This document shows, one piece after another, positions 40,892 to 49,320 of a DNA stretch of 59,380 bases. Under the pieces are notes generated by a model. The model was not told where the DNA came from, did not search any database, and was given only the letters and a program-made list of their open reading frames with translations. Both the position numbers and the translations under genes were made by a program. Source of the stretch: JAPLKX01 sp035530195 (lineage in GTDB: Bacteria; Hydrogenedentota; Hydrogenedentia; Hydrogenedentales; SLHB01); the NCBI GenBank assembly GCA_035530195.1, contig DATKVG010000014.1, forward strand, positions 1 to 59,380, written 5' to 3'. Numbering within the stretch: the stretch's first letter is position 1; each line of letters begins with the position of its first letter.

Positions 40892-42199
40892 CTACTTCGC
40901 CGCCTGGACGATAGCTTTCCCGGTGAGTTTTTCGAGGTTGGCCAGCGCTTTATCAATCATCTGCTCGCCCGCCCCGATGGCTACCCACGACACTTGCGGG
41001 TCCGCGCCATAACCGCCCTGTTCGGTCGCGGCGACCGTCGGGAAATACATGTGGTGGCCGTTGCAGTAGCCGAAGAACAGCGTCTTCTCGGCGGGCGACT
41101 GCGCTTTCAGCCGGGTCGAGTGCGTGCAGAAAAACTCGCCCGACCCACCGACCAGCGCCAACTGGCCGTTGATCAGGATCGTGGTGAGTTGCGCGGGGAT
41201 CTCGTTGCCCGGGAACTCCTCGATCGTGGCCATCAACTCGGGGAAGAACGCCTGCTTGAACAACTCCTGGATCGCCGGGTTGTGCAGATCGATGCGCGAC
41301 ACAAACGACATCCGGTCATCCACGCCCGCGACCGACGGTTTGGCAGGGACGGACGTCTGGATGCCGTTGGCCACTTCGAGCACTTCCGCGGCCAGAACTT
41401 TGCCGAACGCTTCGATGGTATCGTTGCCCTGCTTGTTGGTCGACATGTCGCCGCTGGCGCCCTGCATGAAGAGGCAGTTGGTCGAAAGCGCCGCCTCGAC
41501 CGCGTTCATCATCTGGCCGGGATATTCGGCCGAGAACAGGAGTTGCGACGGGGACAGGCTCGTCGGGTGCGCGGCAAAATTGACGATGACGGCAAACGGC
41601 TTGCCCGACATGTCGTCGATCCGGATCACGGACAGCTCTTTGTCCAGCGGTTTGGGCTCTGCCTTCCAATGCCGGTTGCGGTTATACCCAACCTCCTTCG
41701 CGCCCCAGCCGATTTTGACGTCCTGCATCTTGCCCGCGGCAGCTTGATTGATAACGTCGGTGACTTTGCGCTCAAACTCCCCCGCATACGCCACCGCGTC
41801 GTCGAACCGGCCTTTGCCCATCCCGTCCTTGTCGAGCAACTCGATCACGGGCCCGTAATGCGTGTGCGACCCGACAATCATCAGGTAACTGATCCCGGAG
41901 GTTTCCTTAACGGCCTTGCGGATCCTTCCCATCATGGCTTCGGTAGGGCTCCGGCCCATATCGAGCCCGACCAGCGCAAGCTTATCGCCGCCCGCCTGGA
42001 TCACCAGCGCCTTGGCATACAGCGGGTCGAGCGTGCCCACGGAAAGCATGTCGTGCCGGGCGCCGTAGCCCCACATCGGGCACGGCTTCTGAGGGGTGAT
42101 ATCGACCTTCGCAAAGCCCGCTTTGAATTCGGCTTGTGAAGCGGCGGCAAACAGAATCAGGGTAAGTAGAACGAACGCGGTAAACAACGAACGGCGCAT
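40892..42199 (-). CDS. Secreted neutral/alkaline ceramidase-like hydrolase
   Basis: 435 residues with a signal peptide (MRRSLFTAFVLLTLILFAAASQA). The mature part begins FKAGFAKVDITPQKPCPMWGYG, the hallmark start of the neutral ceramidase N-terminal domain. Zinc and active-site regions follow: MIVGSHTHYGPVIELLD, VIVNFAAHPTSLSP, LFMQGASGDMSTN, and later GEFFCTHSTRLK with FFGYCNGHHMYFPT. It would cleave amide bonds in ceramide-like lipids. The C-terminal immunoglobulin-like domain of larger ceramidases is missing, as is common in these shorter relatives. ATG 42199 follows GGGAGG. Confidence 0.87.
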   Translation of the reverse strand: MRRSLFTAFVLLTLILFAAASQAEFKAGFAKVDITPQKPCPMWGYGARHDMLSVGTLDPLYAKALVIQAGGDKLALVGLDMGRSPTEAMMGRIRKAVKETSGISYLMIVGSHTHYGPVIELLDKDGMGKGRFDDAVAYAGEFERKVTDVINQAAAGKMQDVKIGWGAKEVGYNRNRHWKAEPKPLDKELSVIRIDDMSGKPFAVIVNFAAHPTSLSPSQLLFSAEYPGQMMNAVEAALSTNCLFMQGASGDMSTNKQGNDTIEAFGKVLAAEVLEVANGIQTSVPAKPSVAGVDDRMSFVSRIDLHNPAIQELFKQAFFPELMATIEEFPGNEIPAQLTTILINGQLALVGGSGEFFCTHSTRLKAQSPAEKTLFFGYCNGHHMYFPTVAATEQGGYGADPQVSWVAIGAGEQMIDKALANLEKLTGKAIVQAAK

Positions 42200-42284
42200 G
42201 ACCTAAACCTCCCAATGTGATTACATCTTCGGCCGGTACTATACAGGATCGAACCGCAAATTCCGAAACGGAGAGTACCGATCA

Positions 42285-42320
42285 GTCCCAATCAGAATTG
42301 GGCCCAATAAGAATTGGGAC
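42285..42320. repeat. Double inverted repeat of ATTGGG
   Basis: GTCCCAAT (42285-42292) pairs with ATTGGGAC (42313-42320). Nested inside is a perfect 12-nt palindrome ATTGGGCCCAAT (42297-42308). Located between the ceramidase start and the end of the PIN gene. Confidence 0.75.
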
Positions 42321-42373
42321 CTATATATATCCCGGCGGCAGCTTTGTCGATCGTCAGGAGAATAAGTCGCTAC

Positions 42374-42778
42374 TTATCCATTGAGCAAGACGTGAAACCC
42401 TGCTTGCTCGAAATGATGGTCGCACGCCAGGACTTCGGTGATGTCTTTATCCGGCATCACGGTGAAGGATATGCAATCCGTAAGAGACCAGTCCTTGTCA
42501 GGGCGCTCGGCAAAAAGGGCAATGCCTTTATCAAAGAGATCGGAAGATGTCCGAATCAGAATCGTGGATGGGTCGGAGCGGAGACGCTCCACAAACCTGA
42601 CAAAAAGGGAACGTGCACCCCCCCGCGACATGAGCGCCGCGAGTTCCACCAAAACGTAATCCGTTGTGACGATCTCCGCACGAAGGGATTCCAGGAGCGT
42701 AACGGCGGCCGCATGATGCTTGTCGCGATTGTTGAACAGGGCAAGGTAAAACGACGTGGCCGCGAAAACCCGATTCAG
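42374..42778 (-). CDS. PIN-domain toxin-like protein, apparently damaged
   Basis: 134 residues if read from the CTG at 42778, which overlaps the antitoxin stop (CTGA instead of the usual ATGA). The family start should read VF-x-DTSFYLAL; here it is VFAATSFYLALF, with Ala (GCC) where the first catalytic Asp (GAC) is expected. Other acidic positions are kept: YVLVELAAL, DKDWSLTDCISF and ACDHHF. The frame is open further upstream, but that part lies inside the antitoxin gene. It is either inactive or a relic of a VapC-type toxin. Confidence 0.72.
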   Translation of the reverse strand: MNRVFAATSFYLALFNNRDKHHAAAVTLLESLRAEIVTTDYVLVELAALMSRGGARSLFVRFVERLRSDPSTILIRTSSDLFDKGIALFAERPDKDWSLTDCISFTVMPDKDITEVLACDHHFEQAGFHVLLNG

Positions 42779-43008
42779 GATCCGTGTTGCGCTCGCAGAT
42801 ACGTGTCGTGGTTTTCTGACCAATCCTCGGGCAGGCCATCGATAGCGCCGATAAAACAACGATAACGTTCCACCAGAGAAGCACTGCCGGTACCCCGGCT
42901 CGCTGGCTCGGCTGCGGCTATTTCGATCGTGACCAAAGCGCCGTCGGGCAAGTGGCCGGCTTCATCCAATACGATGGCCCCGTTCTCCACGTGTCCTTTG
43001 TACCTCAT
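42775..43008 (-). CDS. VapB-like antitoxin partner of the PIN gene
   Basis: A 77-residue protein: MRYKGHVENGAIVLDEAGHLPDGALVTIEIA, a small beta-barrel of the AbrB/AF2212-like type (KGHVENGAIVLDE ... LPDGALV). The C-terminal helix LVERYRCFIGAIDGLPEDWSENHDTYL probably binds the toxin. ATG 43008 follows GGGAGC. A possible -10 TAGAAT lies upstream but no convincing -35. Confidence 0.8.
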   Translation of the reverse strand: MRYKGHVENGAIVLDEAGHLPDGALVTIEIAAAEPASRGTGSASLVERYRCFIGAIDGLPEDWSENHDTYLRAQHGS

Positions 43009-43157
43009 CTCGCGTTGCTCCCATTTCGACTCGTCAATTCTACCACATGGGCGTTACGCATGGAAGATTCTCGCCGATCTCGTTCTTTCTGGCTCTCTGT
43101 AAGACTACTCTTTCTCACACGGAGTCACAAAGACACGGAGTGCCCCCCTCCGTTCCG

Positions 43158-45506
43158 CTACAGGCCCCTGGGCAGCATGGCCTTCCGCTCGGCCTTCTCG
43201 ATCGTCAGGAAAATAAGGCGGCGCTTGCCCGGTTTTAGGGTAGGCGCTTCGAAGACAACGGTCTCGCCGAAAGCACAGGTGAAGCTCACCTCGACGGGAT
43301 TGCTCAAGGCGTTGGGAAGCCGGCGTGGCTTCCAGAATGCCAGCCCGCGCCTGTGTCGCTGCAACCGAAGGTCTTCAACCAACACGCGCATGTCAATCCG
43401 GCCCGTACCATCACTGGTCTGTTTGGCGGCAATGGCCCCAAGCAGACCCTCATGCATCTGGACTTTATTTTTGGAACGGTCTACAAACGTCTCTGTACGC
43501 AAGTCGGCGATTACGGCCGTGGGCCGGGCATCTTCCCAGAACGTTACCAACGCTTCCGATGCTTCCGACAGATTGGTGAACGGGCCGCCTTGCCGTTGCA
43601 GTACTTTGACACTTGGAGGCGGGGTGACAACAGCGAACGTAACGCGGGGCGCGCTGATAAGTTCTGCTTCACCCGGTTCGGTGGCAAGCAGGTTCTTGAG
43701 AATACCCGGGGCCTGCAGATGATACACGGCTCCTGGCTTTCCAGTCCCCGGTTCCGAAAAATCAAAGGTTCTTTCGTACCTGGTTTGGCCGACGTCTATG
43801 ATCTTGAACTCAGCGGTGGCATACGGCCCCTTGAATGGCGACACGGGAGAGTACGTGATACGGCAGTCGTCCGTTTCGCCGGTTTCGATCTGCGCTGCCA
43901 GTTCAGGTGTTGCAGGGCGCACTTTCCAAAAGAGCACAATCATGCCTGACTCCGTGCTCTTGGTGGCCGGAACGCTTATGAGGGCCGCCTGCCATGTGTC
44001 CTGCGGCGCAGGCAACAACTCATTGACATAAGAGTCAACGCCGTCCGACATGTCGTCCGATTGGGGCGTCTTTATCCATGCGCCCAACTGGTCTTGCTCC
44101 GGATGAAGGACAACTTCCATCTCGGGCGGCGCCTGACCTTTCTGATCCTGCTCGGGCAGAGTGGCTCTTATGGCTGTCTTCTGCTCCGGGTACAGCCCGA
44201 TCGTCGCCGTAAACATCGGTGCCACCCCGTCCCCGTTTTGTTTCCCATTTTCACCCCACCGGAGTTCATTGCCTTGCATGATTAGCGATGTGCCCTCTAT
44301 TACCACTTCGCTGGCGCCCGTAATAAGTACCGGCAACTGGGGACCCGGGTGATTCTTCCCGTCGTCCAGTCTGTATTCTCGCACGCTGACGGCCTTGAAG
44401 CTCAATTCGGAACTGGTAAAGAAAGCCCGAAGTTCGGCCACCATGGCCGGTTCAGGGCAGATTTTCCCCGACGCCGGCACCTCATCAATCACAGTACCGG
44501 GTGGAGCGGTTTCGGGCCGCGCAGACGACCATCCCGGCGCGACCAGCACCAGCAGCAGAAGCGTTGCGGCGAGCGTAAGGCGCGGGAGCCGGCACGGAGA
44601 CGCGGCCTCGAGCACCATGGCCAGGCGCCGCTCAAATGTCGCCGCGGGGCCGCTGGCCATGCCGAACGCGGCCATCGGCGCGGGCTGGCGCGAGGCTATA
44701 TCCACTACACGCACGAGCGTCTCAGCATAATGCCGCCGCCCGTCCGGCAACGCCCACAGCACCCACGCGTCCGCGGCCATTTCCCGGTAAAGGTGCAACC
44801 GCCGCCGAACAACGTACAGCAGCGGGTTCCACCACCAGGCGCATTGCGCCGCAAATTCGAGCAGGCCGGCCCACAAATCCCGCCGTTTAAGGTGGGCCAG
44901 TTCGTGAGCCAGGATGCCCGCAAAACCCTCTCGCGGAATGGCTCCGATTAGCTCGTGCGACACGAGGACTTTTGGCCGCCATGCGTTGACCGCCACCGCC
45001 GAGCACAGGCCTTCAACGAGCAGCACGCGCGGCGGCCGCACATCGAGCCGTTGCGCCATTTCTGCCGCCAAGGAGTCCAGCCAATCCGGCGCCGGCGTGC
45101 TGTGGCGTGAGATTCTGCGCAGCTTGCGGAGCCGGAACGCCTGCAATGCGGCCGCGCATACGGCGCCGAAAAGCCACAGAAACACTCCCGTCGACAACAT
45201 ATCAATTGCGAACGGCTGCGGCGGGGCCGGCGACGCAGAAGACGCCGCGCGGCCTGAACTATTGCCATTGGGCGCGGCTGGTTCTTCATTCGGGGCCGCA
45301 GCAAATTCCACCACGGAGAAACGTTCGAGCCCGCCTGCGTCTGACACTGCCCATGGCCAAGTCACCACCGGCGGCATCATCAGCTTGATGAGCACCGCCA
45401 GCCACAGCAGGTGGCAAACGGCCGGGCGCGGCCGCAGTACGGTGCAGATCAGTTCAACGAGGACAGCGAGCACCGCGACTGTTAACAGGTGAAAAACAAA
45501 CCACAT
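43158..45506 (-). CDS. BlaR1/MecR1-like M56 metallopeptidase sensor
   Basis: 782 residues. Four hydrophobic segments anchor an M56 protease domain (HELAHLKRRD, residues 201-210, zinc site; VVRRRLHLYREMAADAWVL supplies the third ligand Glu region). After the last helix (LTLAATLLLLVLVAPGWSS) comes a periplasmic region of about 430 residues that lacks the penicillin-binding sensor of BlaR1. It ends with AELISAPRVTFAVVTPPPSVKVLQ, similar to short secretin-like repeats found in other PVC-type M56 proteins. With the BlaI gene 17 nt upstream it forms a signal-and-proteolysis switch; the signal is unknown. Confidence 0.9.
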   Translation of the reverse strand: MWFVFHLLTVAVLAVLVELICTVLRPRPAVCHLLWLAVLIKLMMPPVVTWPWAVSDAGGLERFSVVEFAAAPNEEPAAPNGNSSGRAASSASPAPPQPFAIDMLSTGVFLWLFGAVCAAALQAFRLRKLRRISRHSTPAPDWLDSLAAEMAQRLDVRPPRVLLVEGLCSAVAVNAWRPKVLVSHELIGAIPREGFAGILAHELAHLKRRDLWAGLLEFAAQCAWWWNPLLYVVRRRLHLYREMAADAWVLWALPDGRRHYAETLVRVVDIASRQPAPMAAFGMASGPAATFERRLAMVLEAASPCRLPRLTLAATLLLLVLVAPGWSSARPETAPPGTVIDEVPASGKICPEPAMVAELRAFFTSSELSFKAVSVREYRLDDGKNHPGPQLPVLITGASEVVIEGTSLIMQGNELRWGENGKQNGDGVAPMFTATIGLYPEQKTAIRATLPEQDQKGQAPPEMEVVLHPEQDQLGAWIKTPQSDDMSDGVDSYVNELLPAPQDTWQAALISVPATKSTESGMIVLFWKVRPATPELAAQIETGETDDCRITYSPVSPFKGPYATAEFKIIDVGQTRYERTFDFSEPGTGKPGAVYHLQAPGILKNLLATEPGEAELISAPRVTFAVVTPPPSVKVLQRQGGPFTNLSEASEALVTFWEDARPTAVIADLRTETFVDRSKNKVQMHEGLLGAIAAKQTSDGTGRIDMRVLVEDLRLQRHRRGLAFWKPRRLPNALSNPVEVSFTCAFGETVVFEAPTLKPGKRRLIFLTIEKAERKAMLPRGL

Positions 45507-45523
45507 TTCAGGTCCCCCCTTGG

Positions 45524-45913
45524 CTACTTTCGTTTCGGCTCGTATTCGTCCAGCAGTTTCCGAAAATGCTCGATATCTTCAGGGGTAAAGTTGCGTCCGG
45601 TCACCAGCGCCGCCACCAGCGGGGAGGTCTCGCCATCGCAGAGGCGATCCGACAAGTCCCGCAGCCGTTGCGACAGAAAACTCTCCCGCGTAGACGCAGG
45701 TCGATACACGTGCGCCAAGGCCGTCTTGTCGGCCACGACGTGGCCCTTCGACTCGAGCCGGTTCAGGAGCGTCTGGACCGTCGTGTAGGCCCATCTGCGC
45801 CGGCGCTTTTTCAGGCGCGCGCTTACCTCGCGCACCGTCCCCGGCCCGTCCCGCCACAGGACCTGCAACACTTCCATCTCGGCCTCGCTCACCTCGGGCA
45901 ACTTCTTCACCAT
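45524..45913 (-). CDS. BlaI/MecI-family repressor
   Basis: A 129-residue winged-helix repressor: LPEVSEAEMEVLQVLWRDGPGTVREVSARLKKRRRRWAYTTVQTLLNRLESKGHVVADKTALAHVYRPASTRESF. The C-terminal helices (LVAALVTGRNFTPEDIEHFRKLLDEYEP) dimerise and carry the site normally cut after signalling by the M56 partner. ATG 45913 follows AGGAGG. It probably represses its own operon through the palindromes at 45929-45970. Confidence 0.93.
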   Translation of the reverse strand: MVKKLPEVSEAEMEVLQVLWRDGPGTVREVSARLKKRRRRWAYTTVQTLLNRLESKGHVVADKTALAHVYRPASTRESFLSQRLRDLSDRLCDGETSPLVAALVTGRNFTPEDIEHFRKLLDEYEPKRK

Positions 45914-45928
45914 CCAAGCCTCCTACAG

Positions 45929-45973
45929 GTTGTCGGACAACGGCATCCTACTACATCGTGTCGGACTTGTCAA
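45929..45973 (-). promoter_or_regulatory. blaI promoter with two operator-like sites
   Basis: On the minus strand: TTGACA (complement of 45968-45973), 17-nt spacer, TAGGAT (complement of 45945-45950). A perfect palindrome GTTGTC-G-GACAAC lies at 45929-45941 between the -10 box and the gene. A second copy with one good half, GTGTCGGACTTGT (45958-45970), overlaps the -35 box. This is a standard layout for repression by BlaI dimers. Confidence 0.82.
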
Positions 45974-45989
45974 GGGGCTATTTGGAGTG

Positions 45990-46510
45990 CGTCCGCATGG
46001 GCGCAACTCGCTTGCGCTCACAAAGCGGCAGCAAACACGCCCCCGCCGGTTCCCATCGCTTCTATGACGTCAATAAGTTTACCCCCGAGCAAGTGCGTAA
46101 AGACGACGCCATCCCCTGGCGCACCACCAAACTCTTCTACGGAGCTGAACGGCGCACTGTCCGCTATAAAGAAATCGACCCGGTTTATTCGCCGGGCGGC
46201 GCGCGCAACCAACCCGTGCGCCGCATCATTGTCGCGCCCACCGCTTACCGCAAAAGAAAGAGCGGCAGGTACTCCTACGGCAACCCCGCCTATCTGCTCA
46301 CCACCGATCTCGCCCAAAACGCAAAGACCCTGCTTCAGATCTACTTCAACCGCCGGCCGTTTGCTGCTTGCCGCACGGCTCAATTTCCGGCCACAAAGAA
46401 CCGATGATTACGCCAACCGACCCAAGTGGAGACGAAAGGCCAAAAGACCCTCGCGCCTCGATCTCATCACGCGGCGTAGAAAAGAAAGCCACCAACATCC
46501 AGAAAGGCTC
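45990..46510 (+). pseudogene. Transposase relic with internal deletion
   Basis: Two fragments of one DDE-type transposase are readable. The first (45990-46345) includes YDVNKFTPEQVRKDDAIPWRTTKLFYGAERRTVRYKE and RRIIVAPTAYRKRKSGRYSYGNPAYLLTTDL, ending LLQIYFNR where WQIEVNHRE would normally follow. The second, in another frame (about 46345-46490), reads LLLAARLNFRPQRTDDYANRPKWRRKAKRPSRLDLITRRRKE, the usual C-terminus. The part with the final catalytic Glu is deleted. The remaining gap to 46718 has no gene. Confidence 0.75.
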
Positions 46511-46718
46511 ATCCCGCTGGGAATCAACACTTCGTTAGACAGCACGACCGAATCTTCGCACATTCCTGTACGCACGGCATCCGTAGGTCCGGAATAATTC
46601 CGGACCCACATTCAGCAAGAATTAGGTCGTCATATATAGACCACTTGGCCCGCACCGCAGCGGCGTGATAATGTCGAAACTCCAGGGTGCGGGCTGGAAG
46701 ACCGCGCCTTGCGCACCC

Positions 46719-48407
46719 TCAGGCGGGCGTGCGGTGGTACAGCAGGAAGAACATCTCGCGGGCCTCGACGTTGTGCGGCCAGCGGCGAACGCACTGGTCG
46801 ATCCAGAATCGGGCGGAAGGCAAATCGTTTTCATCCGCGGCAATCGTCGCGAGCGCGAGGTAGATGTCGCCCGTGTCCAGTCCATGCAGGGCTTTCTGGA
46901 ACTCTGCGTATGCTTCCAGGTTCTTTCCGGCGCCGGCCAACGCGTCGGCGTATTCTTTGCTTGCGCGCGCGCTGGGCCATTGACCGCCGGCGGCCCGCTC
47001 GTAGAGCACGAGGCTGGTGTTCCCGGCAAGTTCCGCGTCTTCCGCGGCGGTCAACCGGACGCTGGGCGTGATAACAGCCCACACCTCGATCAGGCACACC
47101 GCGAGCGCCGCCGCCGGCAACAGGTTGGACGCGCTCCGCGAGTCCCAGAACGGGGCGCGGCACGCGCTGGTCATCATGCCCGCCATCAAAAGCGCCACGA
47201 GCGTGTGCGGTGCGCTGTCGAAAACGCCGTTAAACAGCGCAAAGAAACCGTACGCCGCCAGCACGCCCCATTGCGGGCCACGCACCGACACCAGCCGGCC
47301 AACCATCCACACCCACAGCAGAATCCCCGCCAAACCCGCTTCCGCCAGGACTCGAACCACCTCGGAGTGGGGCTGGTCGGCGTGGCGCTCGATGTTGAAC
47401 GATGGGTCGGGCGGCCGGTTTGCCGCGATCTCGCCCAGATACGACGGGCTCCAATACGCGTAGTTGCCCAGGCCCATGCCCGTCAGCGGAAAGTCGCGGA
47501 ACATCCCGTGGCCCGCCTTCCACAGCCAGACGCGCGAGTCCCGGCCTTCGTCGTTTGCGCCGAACGCGCTGCGGACCCGCGACACGGTCGCTTCCGGGGC
47601 CAGGTAGGCTGTCGCGCCAACAGCTACGATGGCCACGACGGCCGCCGCCGCCAGCCGCCGCGGCCGCCACTCCAGGTGCGGGGCCACCGCGCACACGCCC
47701 GCCAACGCCGCCAACCATGAGGACCGCGAACCCGATATCATCAGCGCCGGCGCCAGCAGCAAGACCGCGGCCAGGCCCCATTTCCGCCGCCGCTGCCCGA
47801 GCACGCGGTACAAGGCGGCCGGAAAAGCCATCGCCACGTATCCGCCGAAATAGTCCTGGTTGCCGAAAACCGAATAGACGCGCTGATCGTACGATTCAAA
47901 AACAGGGAAAAGGCGCGGCGCCAAACCCCAGTATTGGACGTATCCCAGCAGCGCCACCACAACCGCCGACACGATAAATGCGTCAAAAACCCGATCCCGC
48001 CATTTTTCCTGCGCCAGAAGATCGTACGACAGCGCCACCATCACCAGCACGAGACCCCATCGCAACACCGTCAGCGCCGTGTCGGATGCAACGGCCGTCG
48101 GCATCAGGCCGGCCCGCATAAGCGCAAGCCCGACAAAAACCCACAACGGCGCAAAGGCTTTTATGCCATTCCAGTAAAAGTGCCCGCGAACAGCCACCAG
48201 CAACGCCATCACCGCCAACCCGATACACAGCACGGCCTCCTTGGCGTGCAAAAACGACGTTACCTCAAACGAATACGCCGCCGCGCCAACCACCAGCGCC
48301 GCGATCAACACGATCGCCCGCACATTATCCAGGACAGCCACGCGGCGCGGAACGGCATAATCGAAGCCGCCCTCCTCCGCCGCGGTAACCGTGCCCCCAT
48401 GTTCCAT
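46719..48407 (-). CDS. O-antigen-ligase-like membrane protein with TPR-like tail
   Basis: 562 residues; ATG 48407 follows GGAGG, and the longer frame was rejected. About ten to twelve helices. The large periplasmic loop has SVFGNQDYFGGYVAMAFPAALYR, WLWKAGHGMFRDFPLTGMGLGNY and a conserved HADQPHSEVVRVLAEAGLAGI, the Wzy/WaaL family landmark with His. The last 110 residues look like TPR helices (YADALAGAGKNLEAYAEFQKALHGLDTGDIYLALATIAADENDLPSARFWIDQCVRRWP). It probably transfers or polymerises surface glycan outside the inner membrane. Confidence 0.87.
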   Translation of the reverse strand: MEHGGTVTAAEEGGFDYAVPRRVAVLDNVRAIVLIAALVVGAAAYSFEVTSFLHAKEAVLCIGLAVMALLVAVRGHFYWNGIKAFAPLWVFVGLALMRAGLMPTAVASDTALTVLRWGLVLVMVALSYDLLAQEKWRDRVFDAFIVSAVVVALLGYVQYWGLAPRLFPVFESYDQRVYSVFGNQDYFGGYVAMAFPAALYRVLGQRRRKWGLAAVLLLAPALMISGSRSSWLAALAGVCAVAPHLEWRPRRLAAAAVVAIVAVGATAYLAPEATVSRVRSAFGANDEGRDSRVWLWKAGHGMFRDFPLTGMGLGNYAYWSPSYLGEIAANRPPDPSFNIERHADQPHSEVVRVLAEAGLAGILLWVWMVGRLVSVRGPQWGVLAAYGFFALFNGVFDSAPHTLVALLMAGMMTSACRAPFWDSRSASNLLPAAALAVCLIEVWAVITPSVRLTAAEDAELAGNTSLVLYERAAGGQWPSARASKEYADALAGAGKNLEAYAEFQKALHGLDTGDIYLALATIAADENDLPSARFWIDQCVRRWPHNVEAREMFFLLYHRTPA

Positions 48408-48460
48408 TAAAACCTCCAATCTGTTCCTTAATGCTACCCACCACCAACACCTCAAAACAA

Positions 48461-48490
48461 ATGGGGCAATTGGGATGACCGGGACTGAAG
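48461..48490. repeat. Short 9-nt-period tract (+ strand)
   Basis: GGGGCAATT, GGGATGACC and GGGACTGAA follow one another in register. This member of the GGAC-type tracts reads on the plus strand and lies between two divergent genes. Confidence 0.6.
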
Positions 48491-48604
48491 ATATGTGCTG
48501 TTGTCGCACGCGGCTATTGCGAGAAGAATCAGCGCGAGGTAAGATGCTCGAGACCCGCACAGGGCCGGCACCGTTGAGAATAACGCCAAAATCTGGGTAC
48601 ATCA

Positions 48605-49309
48605 GTGAATCTCGTTACATTTGACATAGACGATACACTTGTTTCTTCCGGCGGGGTGGATGATGCGTGTTTCATTAAAGCTGTGTCAGATGTGGCGGGA
48701 CAAGGCGATTTCAGCCCGGACTGGGATTCGTACGTTAAAGTCACTGAGCCGGCGATTGCCGCGGAGATACTGACGGCGAAACTGCATTGCAAGCCTACCC
48801 GGAAGGAATTGGCGAACGTAGAGTCGAACTACCTTCGCAATCTGCAGGAAGCCAAGAGCAGGATTCCAGACTGCTTCCAATGCGTGCCTGGCGCCCCTGA
48901 GTTGGTCAGTGTCTTACGTAATGAGCCGGATTTCGCAGTTGCCTTTGCGACAGGCGGCTGGGAATCCTGTGCGACTTTCAAACTCGGCGCCGCGCGTATT
49001 GATTTTGATGAACTGCCAATGGCTTCAGGCAACGACTCTGACTCGAAGCGAGGAATCATATGCGCCGCTATAGCCAAGGCCAAAGCGCACTGGCACGTTA
49101 GCACCTTTGATATTCATACACACGTGGGTGACCGCCTTAGCGACTACGAAGCCGCCGCGGCGATCGGTTGTGAGTTCTTAGCCGTGGCAGTTGACAAGAC
49201 CAAGGCCTCTGCGTTCAGGGCTAGAGACATCTCACTTATCTTCGACGAATTGTCCGACACAGAGCGGTTGGTTAGGCTGTTCCGGAAAGGCTCTGAAGGT
49301 TTGCGGTAA
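48605..49309 (+). CDS. HAD-superfamily hydrolase
   Basis: 234 residues. Motif I is VTFDIDDTLVSS (D-x-D), motif II FAFATGG-type (VAFATGGWES), motif III Lys in DSKRGIICAAIAKA, and motif IV THVGDRLSDYEAA. A phosphatase-type reaction is likely. GTG 48605 is the only plausible early start and lacks a clear ribosome-binding site. The gene is less GC-rich and uses more mixed third positions than its neighbours, a sign of transfer. Confidence 0.85.
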   Translation: MNLVTFDIDDTLVSSGGVDDACFIKAVSDVAGQGDFSPDWDSYVKVTEPAIAAEILTAKLHCKPTRKELANVESNYLRNLQEAKSRIPDCFQCVPGAPELVSVLRNEPDFAVAFATGGWESCATFKLGAARIDFDELPMASGNDSDSKRGIICAAIAKAKAHWHVSTFDIHTHVGDRLSDYEAAAAIGCEFLAVAVDKTKASAFRARDISLIFDELSDTERLVRLFRKGSEGLR

Positions 49310-49320
49310 GAGGACTTGCC

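Noticed and set aside
42314..42865. Plus-strand 183-codon frame
   Set aside because: Antisense of the PIN-domain gene.
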